Assembly (NCBI GenBank): GCA_016710625.1
Contig: JADJVK010000042.1
Location: 1 to 22,434, forward strand
Source: Saprospiraceae bacterium
Lineage (GTDB): Bacteria; Bacteroidota; Bacteroidia; Chitinophagales; Saprospiraceae
DNA length: 22,434 nucleotides
Direction of reading: 5' to 3'
The notes beneath the pieces were generated by a model that was given only the letters and a program-made list of their open reading frames with translations, was not told the origin of the DNA and did no database searches. Below, piece by piece: positions 1 to 6,148 of this stretch (positions are counted from its first letter, which is position 1; every line of letters starts with the position of its first letter). The position numbers and the translations under genes are program-made.

Positions 1-2
1 GA

Positions 3-77
3 GTTAGAAGTTACTTGGTCGATAAAGCAACTCAAAAAGTTTTGCGTTATTTTTTGAGACAGTTGCAAACGAAATAA
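3..77 (+). CDS. possible C-terminal tail of an upstream gene (partial)
   Basis: One frame is open from the window edge to a TAA at 75-77 and encodes a basic, helical-looking tail ending in RYFLRQLQTK. It could be the end of a gene that starts outside the window. It is only 24 codons, coincides with an inverted repeat, and has no recognisable family, so it may be chance. Confidence 0.22.
   Translation, partial: VRSYLVDKATQKVLRYFLRQLQTK
27..66. terminator. imperfect hairpin, possible terminator
   Basis: GCAACTCAAAAA (27-38) pairs with TTTTTGAG plus GTTGC (51-66), with three unpaired bases (ACA) in the right arm. The arms are perfect apart from this bulge and the loop is about 12 nt. There is no clean T-tract after the right arm, so terminator function is only a guess. 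It could instead be a small folded site like the larger hairpins further right. Confidence 0.28.
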
Positions 78-143
78 TTAAAATAGAAAAAAAGAAGAAA
101 ACTAATTAACCTTCAACGATTTTGTTTAATAGAATATTGACTT

Positions 144-587
144 ATGTTCTTATTTGACTACGCTGACAAAGATGTTTGGAACAAAAGACGAAAATTGCTG
201 GACGAAGAATTGGAGAAAGCTGAAATAGGTTTAGTATATACTGTAAGTGACTATTCAACAACATTATTTATGGATATGCAAATTTCATTTTGTTCTGGGG
301 CTTGGCTTTCAATAGTAATTATGTCGGTATCAGTAATTGACTCCCACTTAAGAGAAACAGAAGCAATGGACACTTCTATAATGACAGCAAAACTTTTGAA
401 AGAGTATTATGAAGGAGAAGAAATAGATTGGTTGAGACATATGAGAAATAAATATGTCTATCACAACCTTGACAAACCTTTTTTTGAAATGAACAACTGG
501 TTTAAAAATCAAGAGCAATTAGAAAAAGATGCTACGAAAGCAATGAGAATGACTATTTCAGCTTTGTTTCAAAATCCAGGAATATGA
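144..587 (+). CDS. hypothetical protein with HEPN-like R-N-x4-H motif
   Basis: This is a 147-residue, soluble, mostly helical protein with no signal peptide. Near residues 101-107 it carries RNKYVYH, matching the R-[N/D/H]-x4-H pattern that forms the RNase active site of HEPN-fold proteins; the preceding stretch (EYYEGEEIDWLRHMRNKY) looks like the helix carrying that motif. HEPN proteins are common in toxin-antitoxin and defence loci, where they cut RNA. Neighbours to the right are toxin-antitoxin genes and remnants, which fits, but no antitoxin (for example an MNT nucleotidyltransferase) lies beside it in the window. The overall family is not recognised; the HEPN assignment rests on one motif plus context. 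Start is the first ATG of the frame; no Shine-Dalgarno site is visible. Confidence 0.7.
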   Translation: MFLFDYADKDVWNKRRKLLDEELEKAEIGLVYTVSDYSTTLFMDMQISFCSGAWLSIVIMSVSVIDSHLRETEAMDTSIMTAKLLKEYYEGEEIDWLRHMRNKYVYHNLDKPFFEMNNWFKNQEQLEKDATKAMRMTISALFQNPGI

Positions 588-764
588 AGAATGAAAGAAA
601 GGCAGAAGCTAACATGGGTAACTGTTGCACAACCAAAATAACTAGCTTAACGGATAATTTTTATATTTCAAAAGGTTATAATTTATTTAATATACATATA
701 TAATATTTTGTATATCAGCTAAATAGACTTGAATATTACTTTATAGTTTGTACATTGCTAATCT

Positions 765-936
765 TTCATTTATTTTTATGCTTTATACCTTCACAATAGA
801 CATTTGCATGATTGCGTTTCCCAATAGTCTGGCAGCAGGATTCGTTCAACTTGTAAAGTTGGCGATTGCTTTCGGCTTTAAGGATTCTTTCCTTTTTTGG
901 GTAGGGGTAATTTTCAACTTTCCTTTGTGTTATTGA
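765..936. repeat. intergenic leader repeat, copy A
   Basis: This copy shares about 160 bp with sequence at about 3840-3990 and 5000-5155. Conserved blocks include TTTTTATRCT, GGCAGCAGGATTCGTTCAACTT, the near-palindrome CAACTT-N3-AAGTTG, CTTTTTTGGGTAGGGG and CTTTGTGTT. It ends about 40 bp before the next gene, as the other copies do. A short frame (ATG 808, stop 934-936, 42 codons, hydrophobic) runs through it and stays open over the same length in copy D. I treat the longer frame starting near 748 as part of this repeat rather than as a gene. Confidence 0.7.
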
Positions 937-976
937 CTATTAAGGAAACAATAAAATTAATAATATATAATTTTAT

Positions 977-2113
977 ATGAAATTTAATATAAAATTTATT
1001 ACAACTTACGAAAAATTGATTAAGCCAATTCTTAGTGGCTATTCAAATTGTTCGATAGATTATGCATTAGCTTTCTATAAGTTTTGCTTTATCAATTACA
1101 AGATAACGAATTCAAATTCTAATATCAATGCAATATTAGGTATTACTAAAATTGAGGACGATATTAAATTCAAAAAAATTGAAAACTCAATATTTTCAAA
1201 TACTGTATCACGTTTAATAGAAATTTTTACTGACAATGAAATAAAACTTATGCAGTACTATATTTCAAATATTGAATATACAGACCAATCGAGGAAAAAA
1301 ATCCATATGGAATCAATAATTCCGTATAATGATTTCGTCGCAATAGAAGCGATTTTGCAAAAATTTGTTTTTTCTACTTTAGAAGATGAAGATGATTATT
1401 GTGGTGTTAATGATAATTATTATATTGATGATGAGGAACGAAACTTAGCACACAAATTTACTTTTATGGAATACATAGAGTCTAAATTAAAAGGGTTACT
1501 TGTGGAAAATACAAACTTTATTTTGGACGTGATGAATGAATGTATAAGAATTGAAGATCAGGAAGAAGCTTACGGTATAACAAGTGAAGAAATGATACCT
1601 GAAATAAATAATACATTTTGTAAAGCAATCAATAATGAAATAACAATTAGACAAACTAACTCTTATCATTATAGATCCAACATAGAATTTCTAAAACAGG
1701 AGAAATATATATCAATTAAATCTAGAAATATATTAAATTTTATTAATTCTGATGCTTTTAATATACTCTCAGAATCCCTTCAAAAATCTTATAAAGAAAC
1801 ATTTTATTACCTTCGCCATAAGAGTAACTTATATCAAAAATCTAATGAGGATGATGATGACGACTTGTTTTCAGAATATTATAAAATGGTAAAAATTTAT
1901 GATGACAACAATTGCATGGGCTCTTCAAAATTAGATTTTGGAAAATTTAATGGGTGTGAAATTCAAACAATTTTAAAAAACGAGGAAGGTTTACAATATC
2001 TTGTTTGGATCTTTATAAATTCGTATTTTTTAATATTTTTGGATCAAGATGAAGATTTTCAATATTATTTAAAAAGTATTTTAATAATGAAAAACTTGCA
2101 GCAGGTATTGTAG
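977..2113 (+). CDS. unknown protein with ExoX-like C-terminal motif (frameshifted)
   Basis: The frame encodes 378 residues, mostly not recognisable, acidic in the middle (runs of D/E near residues 135-155 and 292-296) and without a signal peptide. Near residues 319-350 it has LDFGKFNG followed by an acidic stretch and YLVWIFIN. This is the pattern of the small domain found at the C-terminus of exodeoxyribonuclease X-like proteins (fGK-x-kG ... YL-x-W). The reading frame appears broken at the A5 run 2071-2075. With one more A, the protein would continue as LKKYFNNEKLAAGIVELNY into the frame that stops at 2241, giving about 421 residues with a more natural C-terminus than the present LQQVL end. 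It lies between leader repeat A and a gene-poor stretch. Nuclease-related or defence function is a guess from motif and context. Confidence 0.7.
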   Translation: MKFNIKFITTYEKLIKPILSGYSNCSIDYALAFYKFCFINYKITNSNSNINAILGITKIEDDIKFKKIENSIFSNTVSRLIEIFTDNEIKLMQYYISNIEYTDQSRKKIHMESIIPYNDFVAIEAILQKFVFSTLEDEDDYCGVNDNYYIDDEERNLAHKFTFMEYIESKLKGLLVENTNFILDVMNECIRIEDQEEAYGITSEEMIPEINNTFCKAINNEITIRQTNSYHYRSNIEFLKQEKYISIKSRNILNFINSDAFNILSESLQKSYKETFYYLRHKSNLYQKSNEDDDDDLFSEYYKMVKIYDDNNCMGSSKLDFGKFNGCEIQTILKNEEGLQYLVWIFINSYFLIFLDQDEDFQYYLKSILIMKNLQQVL

Positions 2114-2124
2114 AACTTAACTAT

Positions 2125-2241
2125 ATGAAATTGTTAATATATTTATTACCTAAAAAGGAGGTGAACGAAGAGTCAGTTAATATTCCAATTAGTGATGCAT
2201 TTGATACTGATGAACAATATTATGATTGGTTAAATGATTAA
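2125..2241 (+). CDS. C-terminal continuation of the 977 gene (out of frame)
   Basis: This frame is open from 2053 to the TAA at 2239-2241 and overlaps the end of the preceding gene. Its content (ending in EQYYDWLND) reads as an ordinary protein tail. I think it is the displaced C-terminus of the 977 gene after a one-base loss in the A run at 2071-2075. Alternatively it is a separate 38-residue protein starting at ATG 2125. Directly after the stop is a weak all-A/T hairpin (arms 2237-2244 and 2249-2256). Confidence 0.5.
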   Translation: MKLLIYLLPKKEVNEESVNIPISDAFDTDEQYYDWLND

Positions 2242-2807
2242 ATTAAAAAATTTAATGAAAAACTTTAGATAGAAATACTTTATGAATCGATTTGAAAGAA
2301 GTTAACTCTTTGATAATAAACATTTTTTTAAATAATTTTAGGCAAGATCGACCTAGTAGAGTTCAAATTACTCAAAATTCGCAGTTTCCATTTGAGATTA
2401 CAACAGTTAGATTCAAAAATATATTATATAATGACACCAAAACATCTCAAACAAATCACTCCTGCCTATTTGCATTAAAACCCAATTAGTATCACAATGC
2501 AGACGCAAACAGCAAAAGTATGCACATTAGACAATCATTAATCATATTTGTCTATCAACCTGTTAGTTATGTAATTTTTGGCAAGGCAATTCTAATATAT
2601 TTGTATTATTACTTATAAGCTTAATAAGTAATAAAGATGACACAATTAGATAAAGATGAAGGAGGCTTGTTGAAGAATTTCAATCATTTATGATCCTTAA
2701 AAACTTCACAAAATTGATAAATAAATAATATTATACCTAGGTAGATATTTCCTTCTAATTTTTCAATTCTTGTTGAAACTATACAAATTATATTTATATT
2801 TAATTGA
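2242..2807. other. gene-poor intergenic stretch
   Basis: No convincing gene is present; an open frame near 2292-2489 has low-complexity, non-protein-like content. Two inverted repeats are visible: 2528-2534 with 2548-2554 (TAGACAA/TTGTCTA), and the perfect 11-bp stem at 2606-2634. The string TAGTTATG near 2564 is identical to the right-hand core of the hairpin repeats further right, but I found no matching left arm. Confidence 0.5.
2606..2634. repeat. perfect 11-bp inverted repeat
   Basis: TTATTACTTAT (2606-2616) and ATAAGTAATAA (2624-2634) are exactly complementary around a 7-nt loop. There is no gene immediately on either side and no T-tract, so terminator, operator or chance in AT-rich DNA are all possible. 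Confidence 0.5.
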
Positions 2808-2885
2808 AATTTTAAACTTTCACAATTGACAGTTGAATGATAGCGTTTCCCAATAGCCATTCGTTCAACTTTCATTAGTGTTTAA
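2808..2885. repeat. intergenic leader repeat, copy B (internally deleted)
   Basis: It shares TTTCACAATTGACAG-TTGAATGATAGCGTTTCCCAATAG with copies A and D at its left end and AACTTTCATTAGTGTTT with copy D at its right end. The central part, including most of the GGCAGCAGG and GGGTAGGGG blocks, is missing. The short frame seen in other copies is cut to 13 codons (2837-2878). Like the others it lies just before a gene, here the truncated HTH gene. Confidence 0.65.
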
Positions 2886-2904
2886 TCTTAAAAAAATAAA
2901 CAGA

Positions 2905-2936
2905 TTTGTTTACTATAATCTAATTCCATAACTTTG
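2905..2936 (+). promoter_or_regulatory. Bacteroidota-type promoter for the truncated HTH/higA segment
   Basis: TTTG (2905-2908), 20 nt, then TAACTTTG (2929-2936) match the Bacteroidota sigma-ABfr pattern TTTG-N19-TAnnTTTG to within one base of spacing. It lies 17 nt before the ATG at 2954 and probably drives transcription through the truncated gene into the higA at 3226. Confidence 0.6.
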
Positions 2937-2953
2937 GATTAAAATATTAGATT

Positions 2954-3130
2954 ATGTTACCTGAATTATCTAAAATAAAAGGGATACATCCTGGTGCAAT
3001 TTTAAAAAGAGAAATAAAATCAAGAGGGTTAAAGAATAATGAATTAGCCAATTCATTAAATGAGCATGCACAAACTATTAGTTCTATTTTAAACGAAAAA
3101 AGAGGAATAAACCCTAGCCTTATAGATTAA
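2954..3130 (+). pseudogene. HigA-type XRE antitoxin, C-terminally truncated
   Basis: The 58 residues begin MLPELSKIKGIHPGAILKR and follow the HigA/VapI-type antitoxin pattern (hPGxILxxE...GLxxxELAxxL...TISxILNxKRGI). This gives the helix-turn-helix up to the recognition helix and the conserved KRGI, then GINPSLID and a stop. Family members usually run about 95-110 residues, so the C-terminal dimerisation/toxin-binding part is missing. The break coincides with the start of a HigB remnant in another frame. The gene keeps a good promoter and could still make a DNA-binding fragment. No cognate toxin lies upstream. Confidence 0.75.
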
Positions 3131-3222
3131 TAGTCAAAATTAATTTTGACTATCAAATTGTTTGGATAAGATTTATAGGAACTCATAGCGAATATGACAA
3201 AATTGACGCTAATAATATATAA
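3118..3222 (+). pseudogene. higB: higB remnant: C-terminal 34 codons only
   Basis: The frame reads PYRLIVKINFDYQIVWIRF then IGTHSEYDKIDANNI and a TAA at 3220-3222. This is the typical end of HigB mRNA-interferase toxins (YRLIVKI...IRFIGTHxEYDKIDxxxI). It lacks any start codon, because the frame is closed upstream by a TAG at 3115-3117, so the catalytic N-terminal two-thirds is gone. It lies 3 nt before an intact higA, the normal toxin-then-antitoxin order. I infer that a deletion at about 3115-3121 fused the front of one antitoxin gene to the back of another toxin gene. Confidence 0.8.
3130..3153. repeat. perfect 24-bp palindrome at the TA fusion point
   Basis: The left half ATAGTCAAAATT (3130-3141) is followed directly by its exact reverse complement (3142-3153). 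It falls just right of the junction between the truncated HTH gene and the HigB remnant. It may be a chance product of coding LIVKINFDY, an autoregulatory operator, or a fold-back site that promoted the rearrangement. Confidence 0.7.
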
Positions 3223-3225
3223 AAA

Positions 3226-3582
3226 ATGGAAGTGAAATTAATAAAGTCAAAAAAAGATTATAAAGTAGCCCTAGAAAGACTAGAATTAATATTTGATTCA
3301 AAAAAAGGAACAAAAGAAGGAGATGAATTAGAACTGCTTAGTATAATTATAAATGATTATGAATCAAGAGTATTTCCAATTTTTAATCCCGATCCAATAG
3401 AAGCTATTAAATTCAGAATGGAACAAATGGGATTTGAGCAAAATGACTTAGCAAATATAATTGGACTTAAAAGTAGAGCAAGTGAAATATTGAATAGAAA
3501 ACGAAAATTAACGTTGGAGATGATACGGAAAATTAGTTCAGTTATGAATATTCCAACCGAAATATTAATACAAAATTACTAG
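3226..3582 (+). CDS. higA: HigA family antitoxin (HTH), toxin partner lost
   Basis: This is a 118-residue protein. The N-terminal half (about 1-55: KSKKDYKVALERLELIFDS ... KEGDELELLSIIINDYE) is the helical extension typical of COG5499-type HigA, and residues about 60-118 form an XRE helix-turn-helix (DPIEAIKFRMEQMGFEQNDLA ... SRASEILNRKRKLTLEMIRKI). In the family it neutralises HigB and represses its own operon. Here the toxin gene is reduced to the 34-codon remnant directly upstream, so this is an orphan antitoxin. It may persist by chance, or protect against a related toxin elsewhere. The ATG follows the higB remnant stop by 3 nt. The downstream neighbour is an attC-like hairpin repeat. Confidence 0.9.
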   Translation: MEVKLIKSKKDYKVALERLELIFDSKKGTKEGDELELLSIIINDYESRVFPIFNPDPIEAIKFRMEQMGFEQNDLANIIGLKSRASEILNRKRKLTLEMIRKISSVMNIPTEILIQNY

Positions 3583-3601
3583 AAACAAAAAACTTCACTC
3601 A

Positions 3602-3723
3602 ATAACTAAGTTTTCATTATAGCTGCAAGCTTCCCGAAATTGATTGGGAATAAGATCCCGACCAATCGGGACACTGTAAAACTGAACGTTAGTTAACGAT
3701 GAATAATCATAGTCGATAGTTAT
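3602..3723. repeat. attC-like hairpin repeat, copy C
   Basis: Outer arms ATAACTA (3602-3608) and TAGTTAT (3717-3723) are exact complements and carry the AAC/GTT core expected of an attC R box. Inside them ATTAT (3616-3620) pairs with ATAAT (3703-3707). Further in are TTCCC/GGGAA (about 3631-3650) and CCCGA/TCGGG (3657-3661 and 3666-3670). Length is 122 bp, within the attC range, and it begins about 20 bp after the higA stop. The full RYYYAAC/GTTRRRY consensus is not met, so the label is structural only. Confidence 0.6.
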
Positions 3724-3990
3724 GGGATAAATGGTAATGAATAGTATAAGTAAAATTTTATGATTCATTAGTTGATTCATTAACTTTTAAGATTACTTTT
3801 TTTTTTCATCATCAATAGATTAATTCTTATCAATTACTTATTTTTATACTCTAAACCATCACAATTGACAGCTGAATGATAGTTTTTCCTTATTGTCTGG
3901 CTGCAGGATTCGTTCAACTTTTAAAGGTAACGATTGCTTACGATTTTAAGGTTTTTTTTCTTTTTATTTAGTGGGGTCATTGTTTAGTGT
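3724..3990. repeat. intergenic leader repeat, copy C
   Basis: It starts directly after the hairpin core and matches copy D over nearly its whole length: ATGGGRTWAA, GTAAAATTTTATG, GTTGATTCATTA, CATCATCAATAGAT, TCAATTACTTATTTTTATAC, GACAGCTGAATGATAG, and GCAGGATTCGTTCAACTTTT. The right end is more decayed than in D: the GGGTAGGGG block is lost and the short frame (ATG 3876) stops after 31 codons. It ends before the higBA promoter. Confidence 0.75.
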
Positions 3991-4038
3991 ATCATTCTAA
4001 AAACGGCAATTTAACGACATATATATTAAAAAATAAAT

Positions 4039-4069
4039 TTTGAATTTGTTGTCTAAACAGTTAACTTTG
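4039..4069 (+). promoter_or_regulatory. higBA promoter (TTTG-N19-TAACTTTG)
   Basis: TTTG at 4039-4042, exactly 19 nt, then TAACTTTG at 4062-4069 match the Bacteroidota consensus in both boxes and in spacing. The expected transcription start falls within a few bases of the GTG at 4074, so the higB message may be leaderless or nearly so. Confidence 0.7.
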
Positions 4070-4073
4070 TACT

Positions 4074-4412
4074 GTGAATTTTGAACGACAAATATCAGCA
4101 TACAAAAGATACTTTTTAGATTTTTATGAAGACCTTGACGACAATGTACAGAAAAAAATAGAATGGACTTTGAACTTTATACGAGTTACAAAACAAATTC
4201 CAGAGAAATATTTTAAACACATTGAAGGCACAAAAGGACTTTATGAAATTAGAGTGGAAGTAGGAAATAATATATTTCGTATTTTTTCATTTTTTGACAA
4301 AGGGAATTTAATAATTCTTGGAAACGGTTTTCAAAAAAAAGCTTATAAGACACCAAAACAAGAAATTGAAAAAGCATTAAAAATTAAAGAAGAGTATGAA
4401 ACAGAAAAATAA
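4074..4412 (+). CDS. higB: RelE/HigB-type toxin (Gp49-like)
   Basis: This is a 112-residue toxin of the phage-derived Gp49/HigB branch of the RelE/ParE superfamily, a ribosome-dependent or free mRNA endonuclease in known members. Visible family marks are the DD-x-VQKKI helix (about 22-29), KHIEGTKGLYEIRVEVGNN (48-66), FRIFSFFDKG (68-77), the GFQKKAYKTP turn (85-94) and the KEEY end. Start is GTG at 4074, because the frame has no ATG nearby and the promoter -7 box ends only 5 nt before it. It overlaps the downstream antitoxin by 17 nt, a normal toxin-first higBA arrangement. It lies between leader repeat C and hairpin repeat D. Confidence 0.88.
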   Translation: MNFERQISAYKRYFLDFYEDLDDNVQKKIEWTLNFIRVTKQIPEKYFKHIEGTKGLYEIRVEVGNNIFRIFSFFDKGNLIILGNGFQKKAYKTPKQEIEKALKIKEEYETEK

Positions 4413-4701
4413 TAATTTGACTTCATTAGATACCATACTTGATAATAAATATGGAAAACGTGGTGCTTCAAAAAGAGAAAATTGGGAACAAGAGTTTGAA
4501 GCTTTCCGACTTGGAGTTTTATTAGAAGAAGCAAGAATTAAAATGGGTATGACACAAGAACAACTTGCTGAAAAATGTGGTACAAATAAATCATACATTT
4601 CAAGAATAGAAAATAATGCAAGTGATATTCGACTTTCAACACTTATGAAAATTATCCAAACAGGTTTTGGAGGACATTTGAAATTGACTTTGAAATTATA
4701 A
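4396..4701 (+). CDS. higA: HigA-type XRE antitoxin
   Basis: This 101-residue protein has an XRE helix-turn-helix at about residues 40-88 (RLGVLLEEARIKMGMTQEQ, LAEKCGTNKSYISRIEN, LSTLMKIIQTGF). It is preceded by a short helical region (SKRENWEQEFEAF) typical of antitoxins paired with Gp49-type toxins. It should bind the toxin from the overlapping upstream gene and repress the promoter at 4039-4069. The C-terminus GGHLKLTLKL is the usual strand end. Translational coupling is likely because of the 17-nt overlap. Confidence 0.9.
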   Translation: MKQKNNNLTSLDTILDNKYGKRGASKRENWEQEFEAFRLGVLLEEARIKMGMTQEQLAEKCGTNKSYISRIENNASDIRLSTLMKIIQTGFGGHLKLTLKL

Positions 4702-4733
4702 TAGTACAAGGAACGAAGATGATCGAATACATT

Positions 4734-4868
4734 ACAACTAAGTTTTCGTTGTAGCTGCAAGCTTCCAAAATATTCTCGGGAAGATATCCCGACCAATTGG
4801 GATACTAATAGACCAAAAGCATTCGGGTAGAAACCAAATAGCTCGTAATAAACGAAGACGATAGTTAT
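4734..4868. repeat. attC-like hairpin repeat, copy D
   Basis: This is the clearest copy. Outer arms ACAACTA (4734-4740) and TAGTTAT (4862-4868) pair with one wobble-type mismatch. After short unpaired spacers (4 nt left, 5 nt right), TTCGTT (4745-4750) pairs with AACGAA (4851-4856). Inner hairpins are CTTCC/GGAAG (near 4771-4793) and ATCCC/GGGAT (near 4786-4804). The unequal spacers leave one extra-helical base, as in attC folds. It begins about 33 bp after the antitoxin stop. Confidence 0.65.
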
Positions 4869-5160
4869 GGGGTTAACGGTGAGTAAAGTACGGGATAGTA
4901 TATGTAAAATTTTATGCTTGACAAGTTGATTCATTATCTTTTAGTATTACTATTTTTTTCATCATCAATAGATTTATTCATGTCAATTACTTATTTTTAT
5001 ACTTTAAACCATCACAATTGACAGCTGAATGATAGTTTTTCCTTATTGTCTGGCAGCAGGATTCGTTCAACTTTTAAAGTTGACGATTGTCTTTGACTTT
5101 AAGGTTACTTTCCTTTTTTGGGTAGGGGCAATCATTAACTTTCATTTGTGTTTTAAATAA
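4869..5160. repeat. intergenic leader repeat, copy D (most complete)
   Basis: This copy runs from the hairpin core to just before the gene at 5192. It contains the perfect palindrome CAACTTT-T-AAAGTTG (about 5069-5083), TTTTTTGGGTAGGGGC and AACTTTCATTTGTGTTTT. A 43-codon frame (ATG 5029, TAA 5158-5160) encodes a hydrophobic peptide beginning MIVFPYCLAAGFVQLLK. Copy A keeps the same frame without indels over 42 codons. Whether the peptide is made is unknown. Confidence 0.75.
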
Positions 5161-5191
5161 TTTTTCACCACCCTTTTTAAACAAAATATTC

Positions 5192-6136
5192 ATGAAATAC
5201 TTATTTTCTTTAATATTTATTTTTTCATTAAATTCTCTAGATGCTCAAGAACAAGAAGAAATTAAAATGGTTGATAAGATAACTTACAACTATTTATTTG
5301 AGATTAAAAGTACAAAAAAGGAATGTCACAAAAAGATCCCACAAACAAACATTTACCTTTGTCCTGATAAAAATTCTATTTTAGAGCCAAAAATTATTAA
5401 AACAGAACGATATTCAATAAGTATTTTAAATTTTGATAGTATTCAATGTAATAATACAGTAGAAGACTTTACAAGTCAAAGATTTGAGAAAAAGGGAATT
5501 AGAATATTTAGGAACGAACATATAAAAGTTAACAACTTTGAAGGAAAGTATATAGAAATGCAAGCTGACATTGACAAAAAAGCTATTATTATTTTTATAG
5601 ACGGGATTACCTTCAAGTCAATTTTTACAATTTCATATAATCCTGATGATAAAACTTTTACAAACGAAATTAGAGAATTATTAAGTACACTATATTTTGA
5701 CACAAATCAATTAACAAAGGAAAAAGGTTATAATGTTGAAATATCGAAAACAAAGTACAAACAGATCAATTCAAATTCAAGTATTGATTTATATACCTTG
5801 GATGGTAAAAATCAATCATTAGACGAACCAAATTTTACAATAACGGAACTACCATTAGACAATAAACTTGGCTTAGACAATATTGGAAATTATTTTATAG
5901 GAGAAATGCAGAAGTATGGTTTACAGAATGTTAAAACAACAAACGAAAGTATTTCAAAAAATTCTTACTCGATAGAAATTTCAGGTAAAATTGAAAACAG
6001 GAGCAAAAGTATTTATATTTATATTGTAAGACTATCTGATAAAACTATTGCCATTTTTCAAGGCAACTATAATAATGATTCGAGAGATGAGATGCAAACT
6101 TTTATTGATATTGCAAAAACGATTAAATCTAAATAA
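5192..6136 (+). CDS. secreted protein of unknown function, two similar halves
   Basis: The 314-residue protein begins with a signal peptide (MKYLFSLIFIFSLNSLDAQ; cleavage likely after LDA or AQ). No lipobox cysteine follows, so it is probably periplasmic or exported. The mature part seems to have two alpha/beta halves of about 110-120 residues: residues about 45-165 and 190-314. Each has a strand-rich start, a helix with a basic or amide-rich face (VEDFTSQRFEKKGI; IGNYFIGEMQKYGLQ), a middle strand set (KYIEMQADIDKKAIIIFID; YSIEISGKIENRSKSIYIY) and a final helix (NEIRELLSTLYF; DEMQTFIDIAKTI). This duplication is my reading, not a known family. It lies between repeats D and E, the position of a cassette gene. 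Confidence 0.8.
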   Translation: MKYLFSLIFIFSLNSLDAQEQEEIKMVDKITYNYLFEIKSTKKECHKKIPQTNIYLCPDKNSILEPKIIKTERYSISILNFDSIQCNNTVEDFTSQRFEKKGIRIFRNEHIKVNNFEGKYIEMQADIDKKAIIIFIDGITFKSIFTISYNPDDKTFTNEIRELLSTLYFDTNQLTKEKGYNVEISKTKYKQINSNSSIDLYTLDGKNQSLDEPNFTITELPLDNKLGLDNIGNYFIGEMQKYGLQNVKTTNESISKNSYSIEISGKIENRSKSIYIYIVRLSDKTIAIFQGNYNNDSRDEMQTFIDIAKTIKSK

Positions 6137-6148
6137 CAACAAAGTATA

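Noticed and set aside
638..750. A fourth attC-like site: ATAACTA at 638-644 identical to the left core of copy C, with TAGTTTG at 744-750 as a right core
   Set aside because: The right core matches only the first five bases, and the inner arms (after 644 and before 744) do not pair convincingly. It could be a decayed copy, but I cannot support it.
2292..2489. Open frame of 65 codons in the gene-poor stretch
   Set aside because: No ATG-type start in good context, composition like translated intergenic DNA, no family features.
4377..4934. Long - strand frame of 185 codons across higA and repeat D
   Set aside because: It is antisense to a well supported antitoxin gene and continues into non-coding repeat; similar - strand frames appear in the other repeat copies because of shared sequence.
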